From: Desulfobulbus sp.
GTDB lineage: Bacteria; Desulfobacterota; Desulfobulbia; Desulfobulbales; Desulfobulbaceae
Direction: 5' to 3'
Assembly: GCA_031280615.1 (NCBI GenBank)
Contig: JAITGO010000010.1
Span: 62,001-126,000 of the forward strand
Length of the DNA: 64,000 nucleotides
The translations under genes were made by a program, and so were the position numbers. The notes under the pieces are model-generated. The model saw only the letters and a list, made by a program, of their open reading frames with translations, did no database searches and was not told the DNA's origin. Each line of letters begins with the position of its first letter. The first letter of the stretch is position 1. Below are positions 45,996 through 55,686 of the stretch, one piece after another.

Positions 45996-46722
45996 GAAGG
46001 AAAGCGCTCACGGTTTTTGGAGAGCCTGGCAGGGGCGGGGCTTTCCGATTTTATTGTTCGATTCCAAAAAAACATACCCCAACGGACATGGTCAAGAAAA
46101 AGCGTACCCACCCAGGGAGAATGGCCGATGGTCAGCGGCATTGCCGGGCCGGTATTCCCGATCGAATCGTAACCGCTTCGTAACGCGAGACAAATGGCAC
46201 GCCGGTACGATGGTGGCAAGGGTAGCGAAGGGGGCCTCGCCCGTATCGTGAACCATTCTAACAGGTTATGCGCTACGCCATTTGCTTTGCTCCTTCTTCT
46301 CCGTTCCTCTGGCACCGGGGCTGCCGGTTGCACCGGTGCCTTCGACCGGTTCCGCGCGCCTCTGCGGCCGAGCGAGCGGGCCCGAAGCAGGACGAATACT
46401 GGTTCCGGCTTGGCGAGGGTCTCCTGCTCGGCTACCGGGAAACGCATGGCCTGGCCGGCACCGATCAAACCCGGATTGAGCCGATCGATCCCTAACTCCC
46501 GGGCCGCCCGCAGCGGCATCCTCCGTGCTGTCCGGACAGGCCGGCGTCGGCCTCGATCCGGTCCCGCCGATCCCACCGATTCCCCCGCGATGACTCCATT
46601 CCCGTTCGCTGGGGCACGGACTGGGCAGATTCCCGTTGTCTTTCCGGCGCAAGTCCGTTTAATTTGCAGAATTGATTTCGCAACTTGCGGTAGAGACAAG
46701 GAAAACGATACAAGGGGGAACA
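45996..46722. other. Intergenic region, no gene recognised
   Basis: About 730 bp between the divergent hybrid-kinase and SWIM-protein genes. Short overlapping open frames on both strands lack ribosome sites and family resemblance. Promoters for both genes must lie here; none is clear. Confidence 0.45.
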
Positions 46723-48699
46723 ATGAAAACACTTGGCGCCCTGTTGAGCGAGTTGACCTACGATGACCTGGATCGCTGGGCCGGCGAAAAAATTCGCGCC
46801 AGGGGCAAGGCCTACATCGGTCGGGTGGACGGGCTGCACCGTACCGCCGGGGACGAATTGGCCGCCTGGGTTTCGGGGACCGAAGACTACGCCACCCTGG
46901 TGCATCTCAACGAGGAAGGGGACCACGACTGGTTCTGCACCTGTCCCTACGACGGCGGCCCGTGCAAGCACGCGGTGGCGGTGATCCTGGCGGCGGTTCG
47001 CCAGGTCAAGGGCAAGCGGGAAATTCCCCTGCTGAGCGAGGAGGACGACCTGCATCTGATACTGTTCAACGACCAGGAAGACGATGCGGTTTGGGGGAAA
47101 GATGGCGAGCCGGAAAGCGTGCGGCCCGAGGTTGGAGAAAAGGGCGGCAAGCGGGAACATTCCAAGGTGCGCAAGCTGCTTGCGGACAAGAGCCGGGAGG
47201 AATTGGTGGAGATGGTGGTCCGCCTGGCCGCCAATTTCCCGGCGGTGGAACGCACCCTGCTGGAGGCCGAGCAACTGCGGAGCGGCCGGATCGAGCCGCT
47301 GGTGCGGGCCCTACGCCGGGAGATCGGCAACCTGACCGACGAGCAGGCCTGGTCGAGTCCCTGGAGCGACGAGAGCGATATTCCCGATTATTCCCATGTC
47401 CGCCAGCAATTCGCCCTCCTGCAGGCCGCCGGCCATGCCGATGCCCTGCTGGAGTTGGGCGACGAACTTTGGCGGCGGGGCAGCGAGCAGGTCGAGCAGT
47501 CCGACGACGAAGGCGAGACCGGCGACACCATCGCCGACTGCCTGGAGATCGTGCTCCGCGCCCTGCCGGCCTCGTCCCTGCCCAAGGCGGCGCAGCTGTT
47601 GTGGGTGATCGACCGCCTGCTGGAAGACCAGTTCGGTCTGCTCCAATCGGGCGAAAAGGTGCTGGACGACGACCGCTACGGTCCCGACGAATGGCGGCAG
47701 GTGGCGGAGGCCCTGGAAGGACGGACGGAAACGGTGAAAAAAGGCTCCCAGGCCGCGACCTTTTCCGCCCTGGTCGGGCAGACTGAATTGCAGGAGCGCC
47801 TGGTTGTCGCCTACCGGCGCAGCGGCCAAGCCGGGAAGATCGTGCCGCTGATGGAGAAAAACGTCGACCGGTTGGGCAATTACGCCCAGTTGGCCGACCT
47901 GCTCGTCGAGACCGGCGACCTGGATCGGGCTCGGCACTGGTGTATCCACGGATTTGGCCGCAGCGTCCAGGACAGGACCGGCACTGCCGCGGGTCTGCAG
48001 GAGCGGTTACGGCGCATCGCCGAGACGCAGCAGCAGCATGCGCTGGTTGCCGCCTACCGGGCCGAGGAATTTTTCCGCCGGCCCTGGCTGGAGAGCTACA
48101 AGGAACTGCGCCGGGCTGCGGAAAAGCTCGCCTGCTGGCCGCCGGTCCGGTCCGGTGCGCTCGGCTACCTGGAGAACGGCCGTCGGCCCGACGTCCCGGC
48201 CAAAAAGGGTGAGCCCCTTGTCTGGCCCCTGCCTGCACCCGAGGTCCGCTATCCCCAGGAAAAAACAAAATCCGGTCCGCGCGACCGTTTCCCGAATCGA
48301 CCGGTGCTGATCGACATCGCCATTTTCGAGAAGCGGTTCGACGAGGTGGTGGCCCTGTATCAAGCCCTGGCCAAGGGATCGTCCGGGACCATGGGAGTCG
48401 ACGAAACCGTGGCCAGGGCCGTGGCCAAAACCCACCCCGAAGTGGCTTTGACCATCTGGCGGCGGCTGGTCGACGGCCTGATCGCCCAGGTCAAGCCCAG
48501 GGCCTATGCCGAGGCCGGCGGGTTTTTGCGGATGATGTACAAGGTGTTCAAGGAAAGGCAACGCCTGCCCGAATGGGAGGCGCTGCTTGCCGAACTGCGG
48601 CGGGCCCACAAGGCCAAGCGCCGGCTGCTGGAGGTGTTGGATTCCCTGGCCGCCGGCGGCAGGAAAATCATCGACGGGATCAAGGAAGGCGAGGGTTGA
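46723..48699 (+). CDS. SWIM zinc-finger protein
   Basis: 658 residues. The SWIM motif CTCPYDGGPCKHAVAV (CxCx6CxH) lies near residue 70, preceded by a beta-rich domain. The remainder is predicted helical repeats (TPR-like, for example GNYAQLADLLVETGDLDRAR and LTIWRRLVDGLIAQVKPRAY). SWIM domains bind DNA or proteins in SWI2/SNF2 and MuDR contexts; the specific role of such long bacterial members is unknown. A GGGGGA ribosome site precedes ATG 46723. Confidence 0.85.
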   Translation: MKTLGALLSELTYDDLDRWAGEKIRARGKAYIGRVDGLHRTAGDELAAWVSGTEDYATLVHLNEEGDHDWFCTCPYDGGPCKHAVAVILAAVRQVKGKREIPLLSEEDDLHLILFNDQEDDAVWGKDGEPESVRPEVGEKGGKREHSKVRKLLADKSREELVEMVVRLAANFPAVERTLLEAEQLRSGRIEPLVRALRREIGNLTDEQAWSSPWSDESDIPDYSHVRQQFALLQAAGHADALLELGDELWRRGSEQVEQSDDEGETGDTIADCLEIVLRALPASSLPKAAQLLWVIDRLLEDQFGLLQSGEKVLDDDRYGPDEWRQVAEALEGRTETVKKGSQAATFSALVGQTELQERLVVAYRRSGQAGKIVPLMEKNVDRLGNYAQLADLLVETGDLDRARHWCIHGFGRSVQDRTGTAAGLQERLRRIAETQQQHALVAAYRAEEFFRRPWLESYKELRRAAEKLACWPPVRSGALGYLENGRRPDVPAKKGEPLVWPLPAPEVRYPQEKTKSGPRDRFPNRPVLIDIAIFEKRFDEVVALYQALAKGSSGTMGVDETVARAVAKTHPEVALTIWRRLVDGLIAQVKPRAYAEAGGFLRMMYKVFKERQRLPEWEALLAELRRAHKAKRRLLEVLDSLAAGGRKIIDGIKEGEG

Positions 48700-48853
48700 C
48701 CTGCCGGGGAAAGCGCGATGGCGCGTGAAAAGGTTTGACAGTTTGTGGAAAATATTTTGTAAATATTGCGAGTTATGTGGTGAGCGGCAGCGCCTTTCCT
48801 GTCCGCCGTGAAGAACCCGCCGGCATGTTCCGGCCCCCATCGAGGAGGAGCAG

Positions 48854-49351
48854 ATGATTCCCGCGCCCAATATGCAGACCATTCTCTTTGCCACCGACCT
48901 GGGCGAGAATAGCCGGTCGGTCTTCCGCTTGGCCGTAAGCCAGGCCCGCCGTTACAATGCCCGCCTGCTTATCCTGCATGTGGTCGAGCCGCTGGGCAGC
49001 ACCGGCACGGCGATTATCGCCAACTATCTGTCCGGCGTGGCCGCCGACCGGATCAACAAAGACATGGCCGAGGAAATTCTGGACATCATGAAGCAACGGG
49101 TCGAGACCTTTTGCCTGGAGGAGCTGGTGGCCTTCGGACTTGACCGGACCCCGGTGACCGAGGTCATGGTGGCCTCCGGCAATCCTGCCGAGGAAATTCT
49201 GGAAACGGCGAAACAATGCGATGTCGGCATGATCGTCATGGGCACCTCGACCCGCTCCTTTCTCGGCAACGCCATCATGGGCACCACTGCCCGCCGCGTT
49301 TCCCGGCATACGACGGTGCCGGTGCTGCTGGTTCCCATGGCCGAAAAGTAG
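48854..49351 (+). CDS. Universal stress protein (UspA family)
   Basis: 165 residues, single Usp domain. ILFATDLGENSRSVFRLA is the start of the fold with the ATP-binding Asp. MGTSTRSFLGNAIMGTTARRV carries the G-x2-G-x9-G-[ST] nucleotide motif in a slightly altered spacing. AGGAGG precedes the ATG by 7 nt. Stands alone, followed by a strong terminator. Confidence 0.93.
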   Translation: MIPAPNMQTILFATDLGENSRSVFRLAVSQARRYNARLLILHVVEPLGSTGTAIIANYLSGVAADRINKDMAEEILDIMKQRVETFCLEELVAFGLDRTPVTEVMVASGNPAEEILETAKQCDVGMIVMGTSTRSFLGNAIMGTTARRVSRHTTVPVLLVPMAEK

Positions 49352-49376
49352 CCCTGCCTCGCGTCTTGCCGTGTCA

Positions 49377-49411
49377 CCCCGGTTCCGCGCTCGTCGGCAC
49401 CGGGGTTTTTT
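49377..49411 (+). terminator. Intrinsic terminator of the usp gene
   Basis: CCCCGGT and ACCGGGG pair around a 15-nt loop and are followed by six T. It overlaps the end of the convergent ilvY gene. Confidence 0.88.
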
Positions 49412-50306
49412 ATTGCGGTCGCTCCTGTCGGCCGGATGGGGCGATCGCGGTCCAGAAGGCCCGGATCACCGGGTTGAGTAGATGCTTTTCCAGGGTGCAG
49501 GCGCCGATGACGAAGGGCGCGAGCCCCGATTCGACCTCGACCAGGCGCACCTGATCCCGCAACGGGCTTTTTTCCAGCACCAGTTCCGGCACCACCCCGA
49601 CCCCGCAACCCAGGCTGACCATGGCCAGCAGGGCTTCGTTGCCCGCCACTTCGGCATAGATATTGGGCCGGATGCCATTGGCCCCGAACCAGCGGTCGAT
49701 TCGCTCCCGGCTCAGGCCGCGTTCGGCCAGGATGACCGGAATGCGCGCCCAGTCGATCCGTTCGCCCTCGCGCTCCAGGAATTCGGCACCGTCGGCCGGG
49801 GCGATGAACACCAAGGGGGTGAGTGCCAGCTCGACGAACACGATCGTGGCGGGCAGGCGCTCCGGCAGGGCGGCGATGGTCACCTCCGCCTGGCGGTTGT
49901 CGAGCCGGTCGAGGGCCTCGGCGGCGTCGCCGGTTTGCAGCTTGATCTGGACTCCGGGATGCAGGAGGCGGAAGGCCTTGAGGATGGGCGGCAGAATGGA
50001 CATGGCGGCGGTGACCGAGCAGAACAGCGAAATTTCGCCGCCCAGAACCTCGTTGTCGGCCAGTTCTCGCTGCAGGGCCTGCCAGCGTTCCACTACCTCG
50101 TCGGCATACCGCTTGAACGCGGCCCCGGCCGGGGTGAGGGCCACGGTGCGGTTGTCGCGCCGGAACAGGGGCGCGCCCACCTGCTCCTCGATCCGCTGGA
50201 TAGTGCGGGTCAGGGCCGAGGGGGTGAGGTGGCAGGCACGGCTGGTCCGGCCGAAATGGAGGGTCGCGGCCAGGTGGCTGAAAATTTTGAGGGCGCGGAT
50301 GTCCAT
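49410..50306 (-). CDS. ilvY: LysR-type activator of ilvC
   Basis: 298 residues. N-terminal winged HTH MDIRALKIFSHLAATLHFGR...LTPSALTRTIQRIEEQ (parts shown) followed by the LysR co-inducer domain. High similarity in layout to IlvY, and the gene is divergent from ilvC with palindromic operators between them. IlvY senses acetolactate or acetohydroxybutyrate and activates ilvC. ATG 50306 starts the canonical HTH; the open frame further upstream overlaps the operators. Confidence 0.92.
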   Translation of the reverse strand: MDIRALKIFSHLAATLHFGRTSRACHLTPSALTRTIQRIEEQVGAPLFRRDNRTVALTPAGAAFKRYADEVVERWQALQRELADNEVLGGEISLFCSVTAAMSILPPILKAFRLLHPGVQIKLQTGDAAEALDRLDNRQAEVTIAALPERLPATIVFVELALTPLVFIAPADGAEFLEREGERIDWARIPVILAERGLSRERIDRWFGANGIRPNIYAEVAGNEALLAMVSLGCGVGVVPELVLEKSPLRDQVRLVEVESGLAPFVIGACTLEKHLLNPVIRAFWTAIAPSGRQERPQ

Positions 50307-50369
50307 AAAAATTGCGGAAAGAAGATGTGTTCCGTGGTATGAGGCAAGCCTGCGCCCATAGTGGAGGCG

Positions 50370-50418
50370 TATTGCGTTTTTTGCAATAATGAATTGCGGA
50401 GAATTCACTTTCCGCAAT
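50370..50418. promoter_or_regulatory. IlvY operators between ilvY and ilvC
   Basis: Two inverted repeats: TATTGCGTTTTTTGCAATA (50370-50388) and ATTGCGGA-N10-TCCGCAAT (50393-50400, 50411-50418). An isolated ATTGCGGAAA lies at 50311. All share ATTGC/GCAAT half-sites. This tandem arrangement matches the O1/O2 operators of the E. coli ilvY-ilvC region. The ilvC promoter should overlap or follow them. Confidence 0.75.
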
Positions 50419-50516
50419 GAAAATTTCGGCTATGGTGAAGGAAATTGCGAGCCGGCAGTGAGATCGCCGCGGCTGGCTATCTTTCGCCCACCCACCCCAA
50501 CAAGAGAGGAAAAATC

Positions 50517-51992
50517 ATGGGACAAAACTACTTCAATACCCTGCCGTTGCGCCTGCAACTGGAGGAACTGGGCAAATGTCGCTTCATGGACGCATCTGAA
50601 TTCGCCGATGGCGTCGACAAACTCAAGGGCAAAAAGATCGTCATCGTCGGCTGCGGCGCCCAGGGGCTGCACCAGGGACTCAACCTGCGCGATTCCGGCC
50701 TGGACGTTTCCTACGCCCTGCGCGACTCCGCCATCGCCGAGAAGCGCCAGAGCTGGAAAAACGCCACCGGCAACGGCTTTGCCGTCGGCAACTACCAGCA
50801 GATGATCCCCACTGCCGACCTGGTGATCAACCTCACCCCGGACAAGCAGCACACCAAGGTCGTCTCCGCGGTTATGCCGTTGATGAAGCAAGGCGCCTGC
50901 CTTTCCTATTCCCACGGTTTCAACATCGTCGAGGAAGGGATGCAGGTCCGCGAGGATTTGACCGTCATCATGGTGGCGCCGAAATCGCCCGGTACCGAGG
51001 TGCGCGAGGAATACAAGCGCGGTTTCGGCGTACCTACCCTGATCGCGGTCCACCGCGAAAACGATCCCAAAGGCGAAGGCTGGGATATCGCCAAGGCCTA
51101 TGCCGCCGGGACCGGCGGCCATCGGGCCGGGGTGCTGGAGTCGTCCTTTGTCGCCGAGGTCAAAAGCGACCTGATGGGCGAGCAGACCATCCTCTGCGGC
51201 ATGCTCCAGGCCGGCAGCCTGCTCTGCTTCAGCAAGATGGTCAAGAAGGGAATCGATCCCGGCTACGCCACCAAGCTGATTCAGTTCGGCTGGGAAACCG
51301 TCACCGAGGCGCTCAAGCACGGCGGCATCACCAACATGATGGACCGGCTTTCCAATCCGGCCAAGATCCGGGCCTACATGCTCTCCGAGGAGATCAAGGA
51401 GATCCTGGCCCCGCTGTTCGAGAAGCACATGGACGACATCATGTCCGGCTTTTTTTCCAAGACCATGATGAAGGACTGGGCCAACAACGACAAGAAACTG
51501 CTCGGCTGGCGTGCCAAGACCGCGGAAACCGACTTCGAGAAAACCCCGGCCGCCGATGTCGAAATCAGCGAGCAGGAGTATTTCGACAAAGGCATCCTGA
51601 TGGTGGCCATGATCAAGGCGGGCGTGGAGCTGGCCTTCGACACCATGGTGGCCTCCGGCATCAAGGAGGAGTCGGCCTATTACGAGAGCCTGCACGAGGT
51701 GCCGTTGATCGCCAACCTGATCGCCCGCAAGAAGCTCTATGAGATGAACGTGGTCATTTCCGACACCGCCGAGTACGGCTGCTACCTGTTCGCCCATCAG
51801 GCGGTGCCGCTGCTGGCCGATTTCATGAAGGCCGTCGATACCGACGTCATCGGCAAGGGTATGGACGCGCGGGACAACACAGTGGACAATATCGAGCTGA
51901 TCGGGGTCAACGCCGCCATTCGCTACACCCTGGTCGAGCAGGTGGGCGAGGAGTTGCGCTCCCACATGGGCGCGATGAAGCCGATCATCTGA
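50517..51992 (+). CDS. ilvC: Ketol-acid reductoisomerase, class II
   Basis: 491 residues, the long (class II) form with a duplicated knotted C-terminal domain. NADPH motif [14 protein letters not shown]; the metal and substrate residues lie in [14 protein letters not shown] and the second knot in [18 protein letters not shown]. It isomerises and reduces acetolactate and acetohydroxybutyrate in branched-chain amino-acid synthesis. AGAGAGGA precedes ATG 50517. The class II enzyme is typical of enterobacteria and some Desulfobacterota. Confidence 0.97.
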   Translation: MGQNYFNTLPLRLQLEELGKCRFMDASEFADGVDKLKGKKIVIVGCGAQGLHQGLNLRDSGLDVSYALRDSAIAEKRQSWKNATGNGFAVGNYQQMIPTADLVINLTPDKQHTKVVSAVMPLMKQGACLSYSHGFNIVEEGMQVREDLTVIMVAPKSPGTEVREEYKRGFGVPTLIAVHRENDPKGEGWDIAKAYAAGTGGHRAGVLESSFVAEVKSDLMGEQTILCGMLQAGSLLCFSKMVKKGIDPGYATKLIQFGWETVTEALKHGGITNMMDRLSNPAKIRAYMLSEEIKEILAPLFEKHMDDIMSGFFSKTMMKDWANNDKKLLGWRAKTAETDFEKTPAADVEISEQEYFDKGILMVAMIKAGVELAFDTMVASGIKEESAYYESLHEVPLIANLIARKKLYEMNVVISDTAEYGCYLFAHQAVPLLADFMKAVDTDVIGKGMDARDNTVDNIELIGVNAAIRYTLVEQVGEELRSHMGAMKPII

Positions 51993-52040
51993 AACACCCA
52001 CTGCCATGAGTTTCCGGCTACGGCCGGATAAGCCCAAAAA

Positions 52041-52077
52041 ATCCCCTCGGTCCTGACGGGCCGGGGGGATTTTTTTG
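52041..52077 (+). terminator. Intrinsic terminator of ilvC
   Basis: ATCCCCTCGGTCC pairs with GGGCCGGGGGGAT around TGAC and is followed by seven T. Confidence 0.9.
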
Positions 52078-52080
52078 TCC

Positions 52081-52488
52081 ATCCGGCTGCCGCGTACCTG
52101 GAGCTGTGGTGGCTATGGAGTCGGAGCTTGAAGCATTCCATTTGATGTTTATCGCCGGCGGCTTCGCTGGAGTCCTTTCCGCCAACGGCTCTCCTGCCTC
52201 TTTCCAGAGGAAGTGGGACCCAGTGCTTCCCTCTTCCACTGGAAAGACCTTGCAATTCAACGTGCCCGTGGCACACTGTTTTTATGAGATTGTTCAGGGT
52301 AATTTGTTGTTTTTTATGATCTGCAACACCTTGCCGCGCATCGTCGCCTCGCTCCCTTGATGAACAATATGGGTCGGGAGATGGGCAGGGTGGTGCATTG
52401 AATTGATAAGGAATGATGCATGGTTGCATGAAGGGAAATAATACGACGTGTGTATACGTATTTTGCCGTATTATTTTTAAGTGAATTT
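52081..52488 (+). other. Structured intergenic region before the HD-GYP gene
   Basis: Contains nested inverted repeats: CTTTCCAG/CTGGAAAG (52200-52207, 52239-52246) enclosing GGAAG/CTTCC. A second small hairpin GTGCC-CGT-GGCAC with a T-run follows at 52262-52283. The order of a folded element followed by a terminator-like hairpin could be an attenuator, but I do not recognise a known class; in particular the GEMM c-di-GMP core is not seen. Confidence 0.4.
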
Positions 52489-53691
52489 ATGATCAAAAAA
52501 GTGAAAGTCGATTGTTTACGGGTGGGTGTTTTCGTTCACGATTTCAACTGCGGTTGGCATGGTAGCAGTATTTACATAGAACCCAGTTGCATCAAGAGTG
52601 AAAATACGATTGAAATACTTAAAAATTGGAATATCGAAGAGGTGTTCATCGATACAGACCGAGGGCTGGACGCAGAGCCGTCGAGATCTGTTGTTGAAGA
52701 TGTAAGTTTCATTACTCCCTTCGGAGTGAAGCGCCATCGTGAGCGGCCCGCTGTGCCTTTGAAAAATGAATTGCAATCATCCAGGAAAATCACGGAGGAT
52801 GCGGTCAAGATTGTCGAACAGACCTATCGGCAGGCCATGGAAGGGAACATGCCCGAAGTCGGGCCTTTCTATGATCTGGCAAAACAGATGCAGGTTTCGA
52901 TTCAAAGAAACCGAGACGCTCTTTCGCTTTTGAGCCGCATCCGCAAAAAGGACGAGTATACGCTGTATCATTCGGTCAGTGTCAGTTCCCATGTCCTGAA
53001 TATGTGCCATTACTATGAAATCCCGGAGCAGTTGAGTCTCGACATAGCGGTTGGCGCTTTGTTCCACGATATTGGCAAGGCCCTGGTGCCGCAGACTATT
53101 CTCAATAAACCCGGCAAGCTCACCGAGGCGGAATTCGATGAGATGAAACGGCATGCCGAGTTGTCCATGGACATGCTTTCCAAAGCAAAGAATATTCCTT
53201 TGGAGGGCTATGACATTGCTTTGCATCACCATGAACGATACGACGGCAAGGGCTATCCCCATGGTCTGGAAAAAGATCGGATCAGCTTTGCGGCGCAGGT
53301 TACCAGCGTCTGCGACGTATTCGATGCCGTCACCTCGGAGCGGTGCTACAAGGCCGGCATGGAGTCGGTACTGGGGTTGCGCATAATTTATGAAGGTGGC
53401 GGTGGGCACTTCAACAAGGAATTGGCCAATGATTTTATCCGGTGCATCGGCATGTATCCGGTCGGCACCTGTGTGGTATTGGCCGACGGCAGAAGTGGGG
53501 TGGTGATCGGCTCCACCGAAGATATGACGCGGCCAATCGTCCAGATCCTCTACGATGAAAAGAAACAGAAACAGCTCACCCCGTTCACCGTCGATCTGTC
53601 GCAAACCAACGACACGATAGCGAGTTACAGTGATACGAAAAGGCTAGGCCTGACCTATGATCAGTTGTTGAGGAAATTTTTGTTACCGTGA
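52489..53691 (+). CDS. HD-GYP domain phosphodiesterase
   Basis: 400 residues. The N-terminal 120 residues are a DUF3391-like domain. The HD-GYP domain has YHSVSVSSHVLNMC, ALFHDIGKALVP (HD metal site) and HHHERYDGKGYPHGL (full HHExxDGxGYP), indicating an active enzyme hydrolysing cyclic di-GMP to GMP. A C-terminal extension of about 80 residues (YPVGTCVVLADGRSGVVIG) is typical of this subgroup. ATG 52489 gives the canonical IKKVKVDCLRVGVFVHD start; its ribosome site is weak. Confidence 0.93.
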   Translation: MIKKVKVDCLRVGVFVHDFNCGWHGSSIYIEPSCIKSENTIEILKNWNIEEVFIDTDRGLDAEPSRSVVEDVSFITPFGVKRHRERPAVPLKNELQSSRKITEDAVKIVEQTYRQAMEGNMPEVGPFYDLAKQMQVSIQRNRDALSLLSRIRKKDEYTLYHSVSVSSHVLNMCHYYEIPEQLSLDIAVGALFHDIGKALVPQTILNKPGKLTEAEFDEMKRHAELSMDMLSKAKNIPLEGYDIALHHHERYDGKGYPHGLEKDRISFAAQVTSVCDVFDAVTSERCYKAGMESVLGLRIIYEGGGGHFNKELANDFIRCIGMYPVGTCVVLADGRSGVVIGSTEDMTRPIVQILYDEKKQKQLTPFTVDLSQTNDTIASYSDTKRLGLTYDQLLRKFLLP

Positions 53692-53703
53692 GGCAACGGC
53701 GCG

Positions 53704-53724
53704 GGCGGCAAGGGATTGCCCGCC
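53704..53724. terminator. Hairpin between convergent genes
   Basis: GGCGGCAA and TTGCCCGCC pair around GGGA with one bulge. There is no T-run. It lies between two convergent genes and may stop transcription from either side. Confidence 0.4.
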
Positions 53725-53734
53725 ATGGTCGGCG

Positions 53735-54340
53735 CTATGGAGCGGAGCCGAGGATGTCGAGCAGGGGGCGAAAGAGCTGTTCGTAATCGCGGAGCCCTTT
53801 GTCCAAGATCAATTCGAGAGCGGGAAGATCGCGGTCGTTGATGACCAGATTGGCACTGAGAGCTAACGCTTCCAGATCGTAAAGGGTGTGCAGATCGGCA
53901 CCCACCAGCACGAAATACGTGTGCCGCCGCAGGTCGGATGTCAACTGGTTGACGAACCGGCGCACTTCCTCGAAGGCCGCATCCGCGCCGCAGAAAACCA
54001 GGCGGTATTTGGTCGCACCCAATCGTTCGAGGGCCTGTGTGGCCGAACTCGCCGCTGTTACGGCATATCCCATCCGAGCCAGTTGTTGTGCTATCAACTC
54101 CTGTTGGGGATTCCCACCGAGGACGAGCAGCGCGGGAGGTGCGTTGCCGGCACGCTCCTGTTGCTCGCCAAAGTCAGCGTGCGCCAGCCAGCTCATATCC
54201 GGTGGCGGCGGGGCAATGACCGTGGAAGACTCCACCTTCGCTGATTCGTTTTGAAAAAGATCAGGAAAGAGGCTCTGGGCGCTTTGTCCGGCAAGGCTGC
54301 TCAGAGTTTTCTTTATTTTGCCTTTTATGTGAGGCGCCAT
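53735..54340 (-). CDS. Degenerate receiver-like protein
   Basis: 201 residues. A polar N-terminus of about 65 residues with PPPP is followed by a Rossmann/receiver-like alternation ALLVLGGNPQQELIAQQLARMGY, FCGADAAFEEVRRF and YFVLVGADLH. The phosphoacceptor Asp region lacks the usual D-x-x-M-P pattern. A regulatory role near the HD-GYP gene is possible. I cannot name a family with confidence. Confidence 0.6.
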   Translation of the reverse strand: MAPHIKGKIKKTLSSLAGQSAQSLFPDLFQNESAKVESSTVIAPPPPDMSWLAHADFGEQQERAGNAPPALLVLGGNPQQELIAQQLARMGYAVTAASSATQALERLGATKYRLVFCGADAAFEEVRRFVNQLTSDLRRHTYFVLVGADLHTLYDLEALALSANLVINDRDLPALELILDKGLRDYEQLFRPLLDILGSAP

Positions 54341-54390
54341 CGAAAGAATATGCGACTGCTAGGTGGTTGAACGTCCAGGAAAAACCGTTT

Positions 54391-54549
54391 TCAGTAAGTC
54401 GGTGTAAAGAACCCTTCGTCCCTTGCCATCAATCGGAAGCGACATTCGATCCTGCCATTGGTCTCCCTGTCGCAGGTCGCCAGTTCAAGGCGTCCGCTCC
54501 ACCGTGCTCTCGTTATCCGTAACTGCTCAGTAATCAGACATTTCTCCAT
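54391..54549 (-). CDS. Small hypothetical protein
   Basis: 52 residues, MEKCLITEQLRITRAR and ending RDEGFFTPTY, Arg-rich with alternating strands. A GAGGAAG lies 9 nt before the ATG. It sits between the receiver-like gene and the flippase-like gene on the same strand. No family recognised; may be a real small gene or chance. Confidence 0.35.
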   Translation of the reverse strand: MEKCLITEQLRITRARWSGRLELATCDRETNGRIECRFRLMARDEGFFTPTY

Positions 54550-54612
54550 CAATATCTTCCTCTTCCTTATACCGCGTGGGCAAGGCCGATGCACGATTTT
54601 CTCCCGGCCGCG

Positions 54613-55686
54613 CTAATCTTCGTCATCCTGGAGGAGACAGTACTTGGAGGCCTGCGAGCGTTCGAAAATCAAAATGACCGGGATGGACAGGGCGAGCGGC
54701 AGCATGAGGTAGAGCAGGCGCCAGATGAGCAGGGCCGCGATCACCCCGGTGGGCGGGACCGTGTCGATGATGGCCAGGAAGACGGCCTCCATCACTCCGA
54801 GACCGCCCGGTGCCTGGGAAACGAGACCGGCGGAAAAGGACAGGATGAACGCCCCCAGCACCACGAAGTAGCCCGGATTGCTGGCCTCGGGCAAAACGAA
54901 GTAGATGATGCCGGCCGCCGACATGATTTCCAGCGGGGCCGCGAGCAATTGCCTGCCCACGATGCCGAGCCGCGGGTAGACAATATCGAGCGTGCCCACG
55001 CGGAAGGGCTTGTAGGTCCGCCACGATCCCAGGACGTAGAGGGTGCATAAAATCAGCAGGAAAACGCCCGCTGCCTGGACCAGCCAGACCGGCAGGGTCA
55101 TCCGGGGAATGAGGTCGGAGAGTGAAAGCACGATCTCCGGTTCGAACACCAGCACCACCCCCAGAAGCAGCAGGCTGCCGAACAGGAAGGTGAACGAACA
55201 CATGGCGACCAGTGCCGCGACTTCGGTGGCCTTGAGCCCCTTGGCGCAATAGGCGCGTAGCCGGACGATGCCGCCGGAGAGGATCGAGGCCCCCAGGTTG
55301 TGGCCGAGCGCATAGGTCACGAACGAACAGATGGCGACATAGGGCCAGGAGATGCCCTTGAGCCGGTTGAGGTGCATCAGGGCGATCCGGTCGTACCACG
55401 CCAAGGCCAGGTAGGCGGCCAAGGCGGACAGACCGGCGAAGAGATGGGATTTTATCGGGACATCAAGTACATATGAGGCGATAGCGGTGGCGATTACCTT
55501 AATGTCGCTCCAGATGCCGCCGTTGTCCAACAGGGCCCTGGTGGCCGGATCGCTCGCAACCTCGACCTGCAGCTTGTTGAACAAGAGCCAGATGGAACCG
55601 CATACGAACAGCCCGACCACCAATTTCCACACCAGGCGGACGATGCGTTTTATTTTTGAAGGTGCTTGTGTCTGCTCAAGAGGCAT
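54613..55686 (-). CDS. Flippase-like membrane protein (UPF0104 / LPG-synthase TM family)
   Basis: 357 residues with about eight membrane helices. The family signature GHNLGASILSGGIVRLRAY and APGGLGVMEAVFLAI near the C-terminus identify the lysylphosphatidylglycerol synthetase transmembrane/UPF0104 family. Only the membrane domain is present, without the soluble aminoacyl-transferase part, so it is more likely a lipid flippase than a synthase. The lipid handled is unknown. Confidence 0.88.
   Translation of the reverse strand: MPLEQTQAPSKIKRIVRLVWKLVVGLFVCGSIWLLFNKLQVEVASDPATRALLDNGGIWSDIKVIATAIASYVLDVPIKSHLFAGLSALAAYLALAWYDRIALMHLNRLKGISWPYVAICSFVTYALGHNLGASILSGGIVRLRAYCAKGLKATEVAALVAMCSFTFLFGSLLLLGVVLVFEPEIVLSLSDLIPRMTLPVWLVQAAGVFLLILCTLYVLGSWRTYKPFRVGTLDIVYPRLGIVGRQLLAAPLEIMSAAGIIYFVLPEASNPGYFVVLGAFILSFSAGLVSQAPGGLGVMEAVFLAIIDTVPPTGVIAALLIWRLLYLMLPLALSIPVILIFERSQASKYCLLQDDED

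Noticed and set aside
52081..52488. GEMM c-di-GMP riboswitch before the HD-GYP gene
   Set aside because: The conserved core and tetraloop-receptor sequences are not present.
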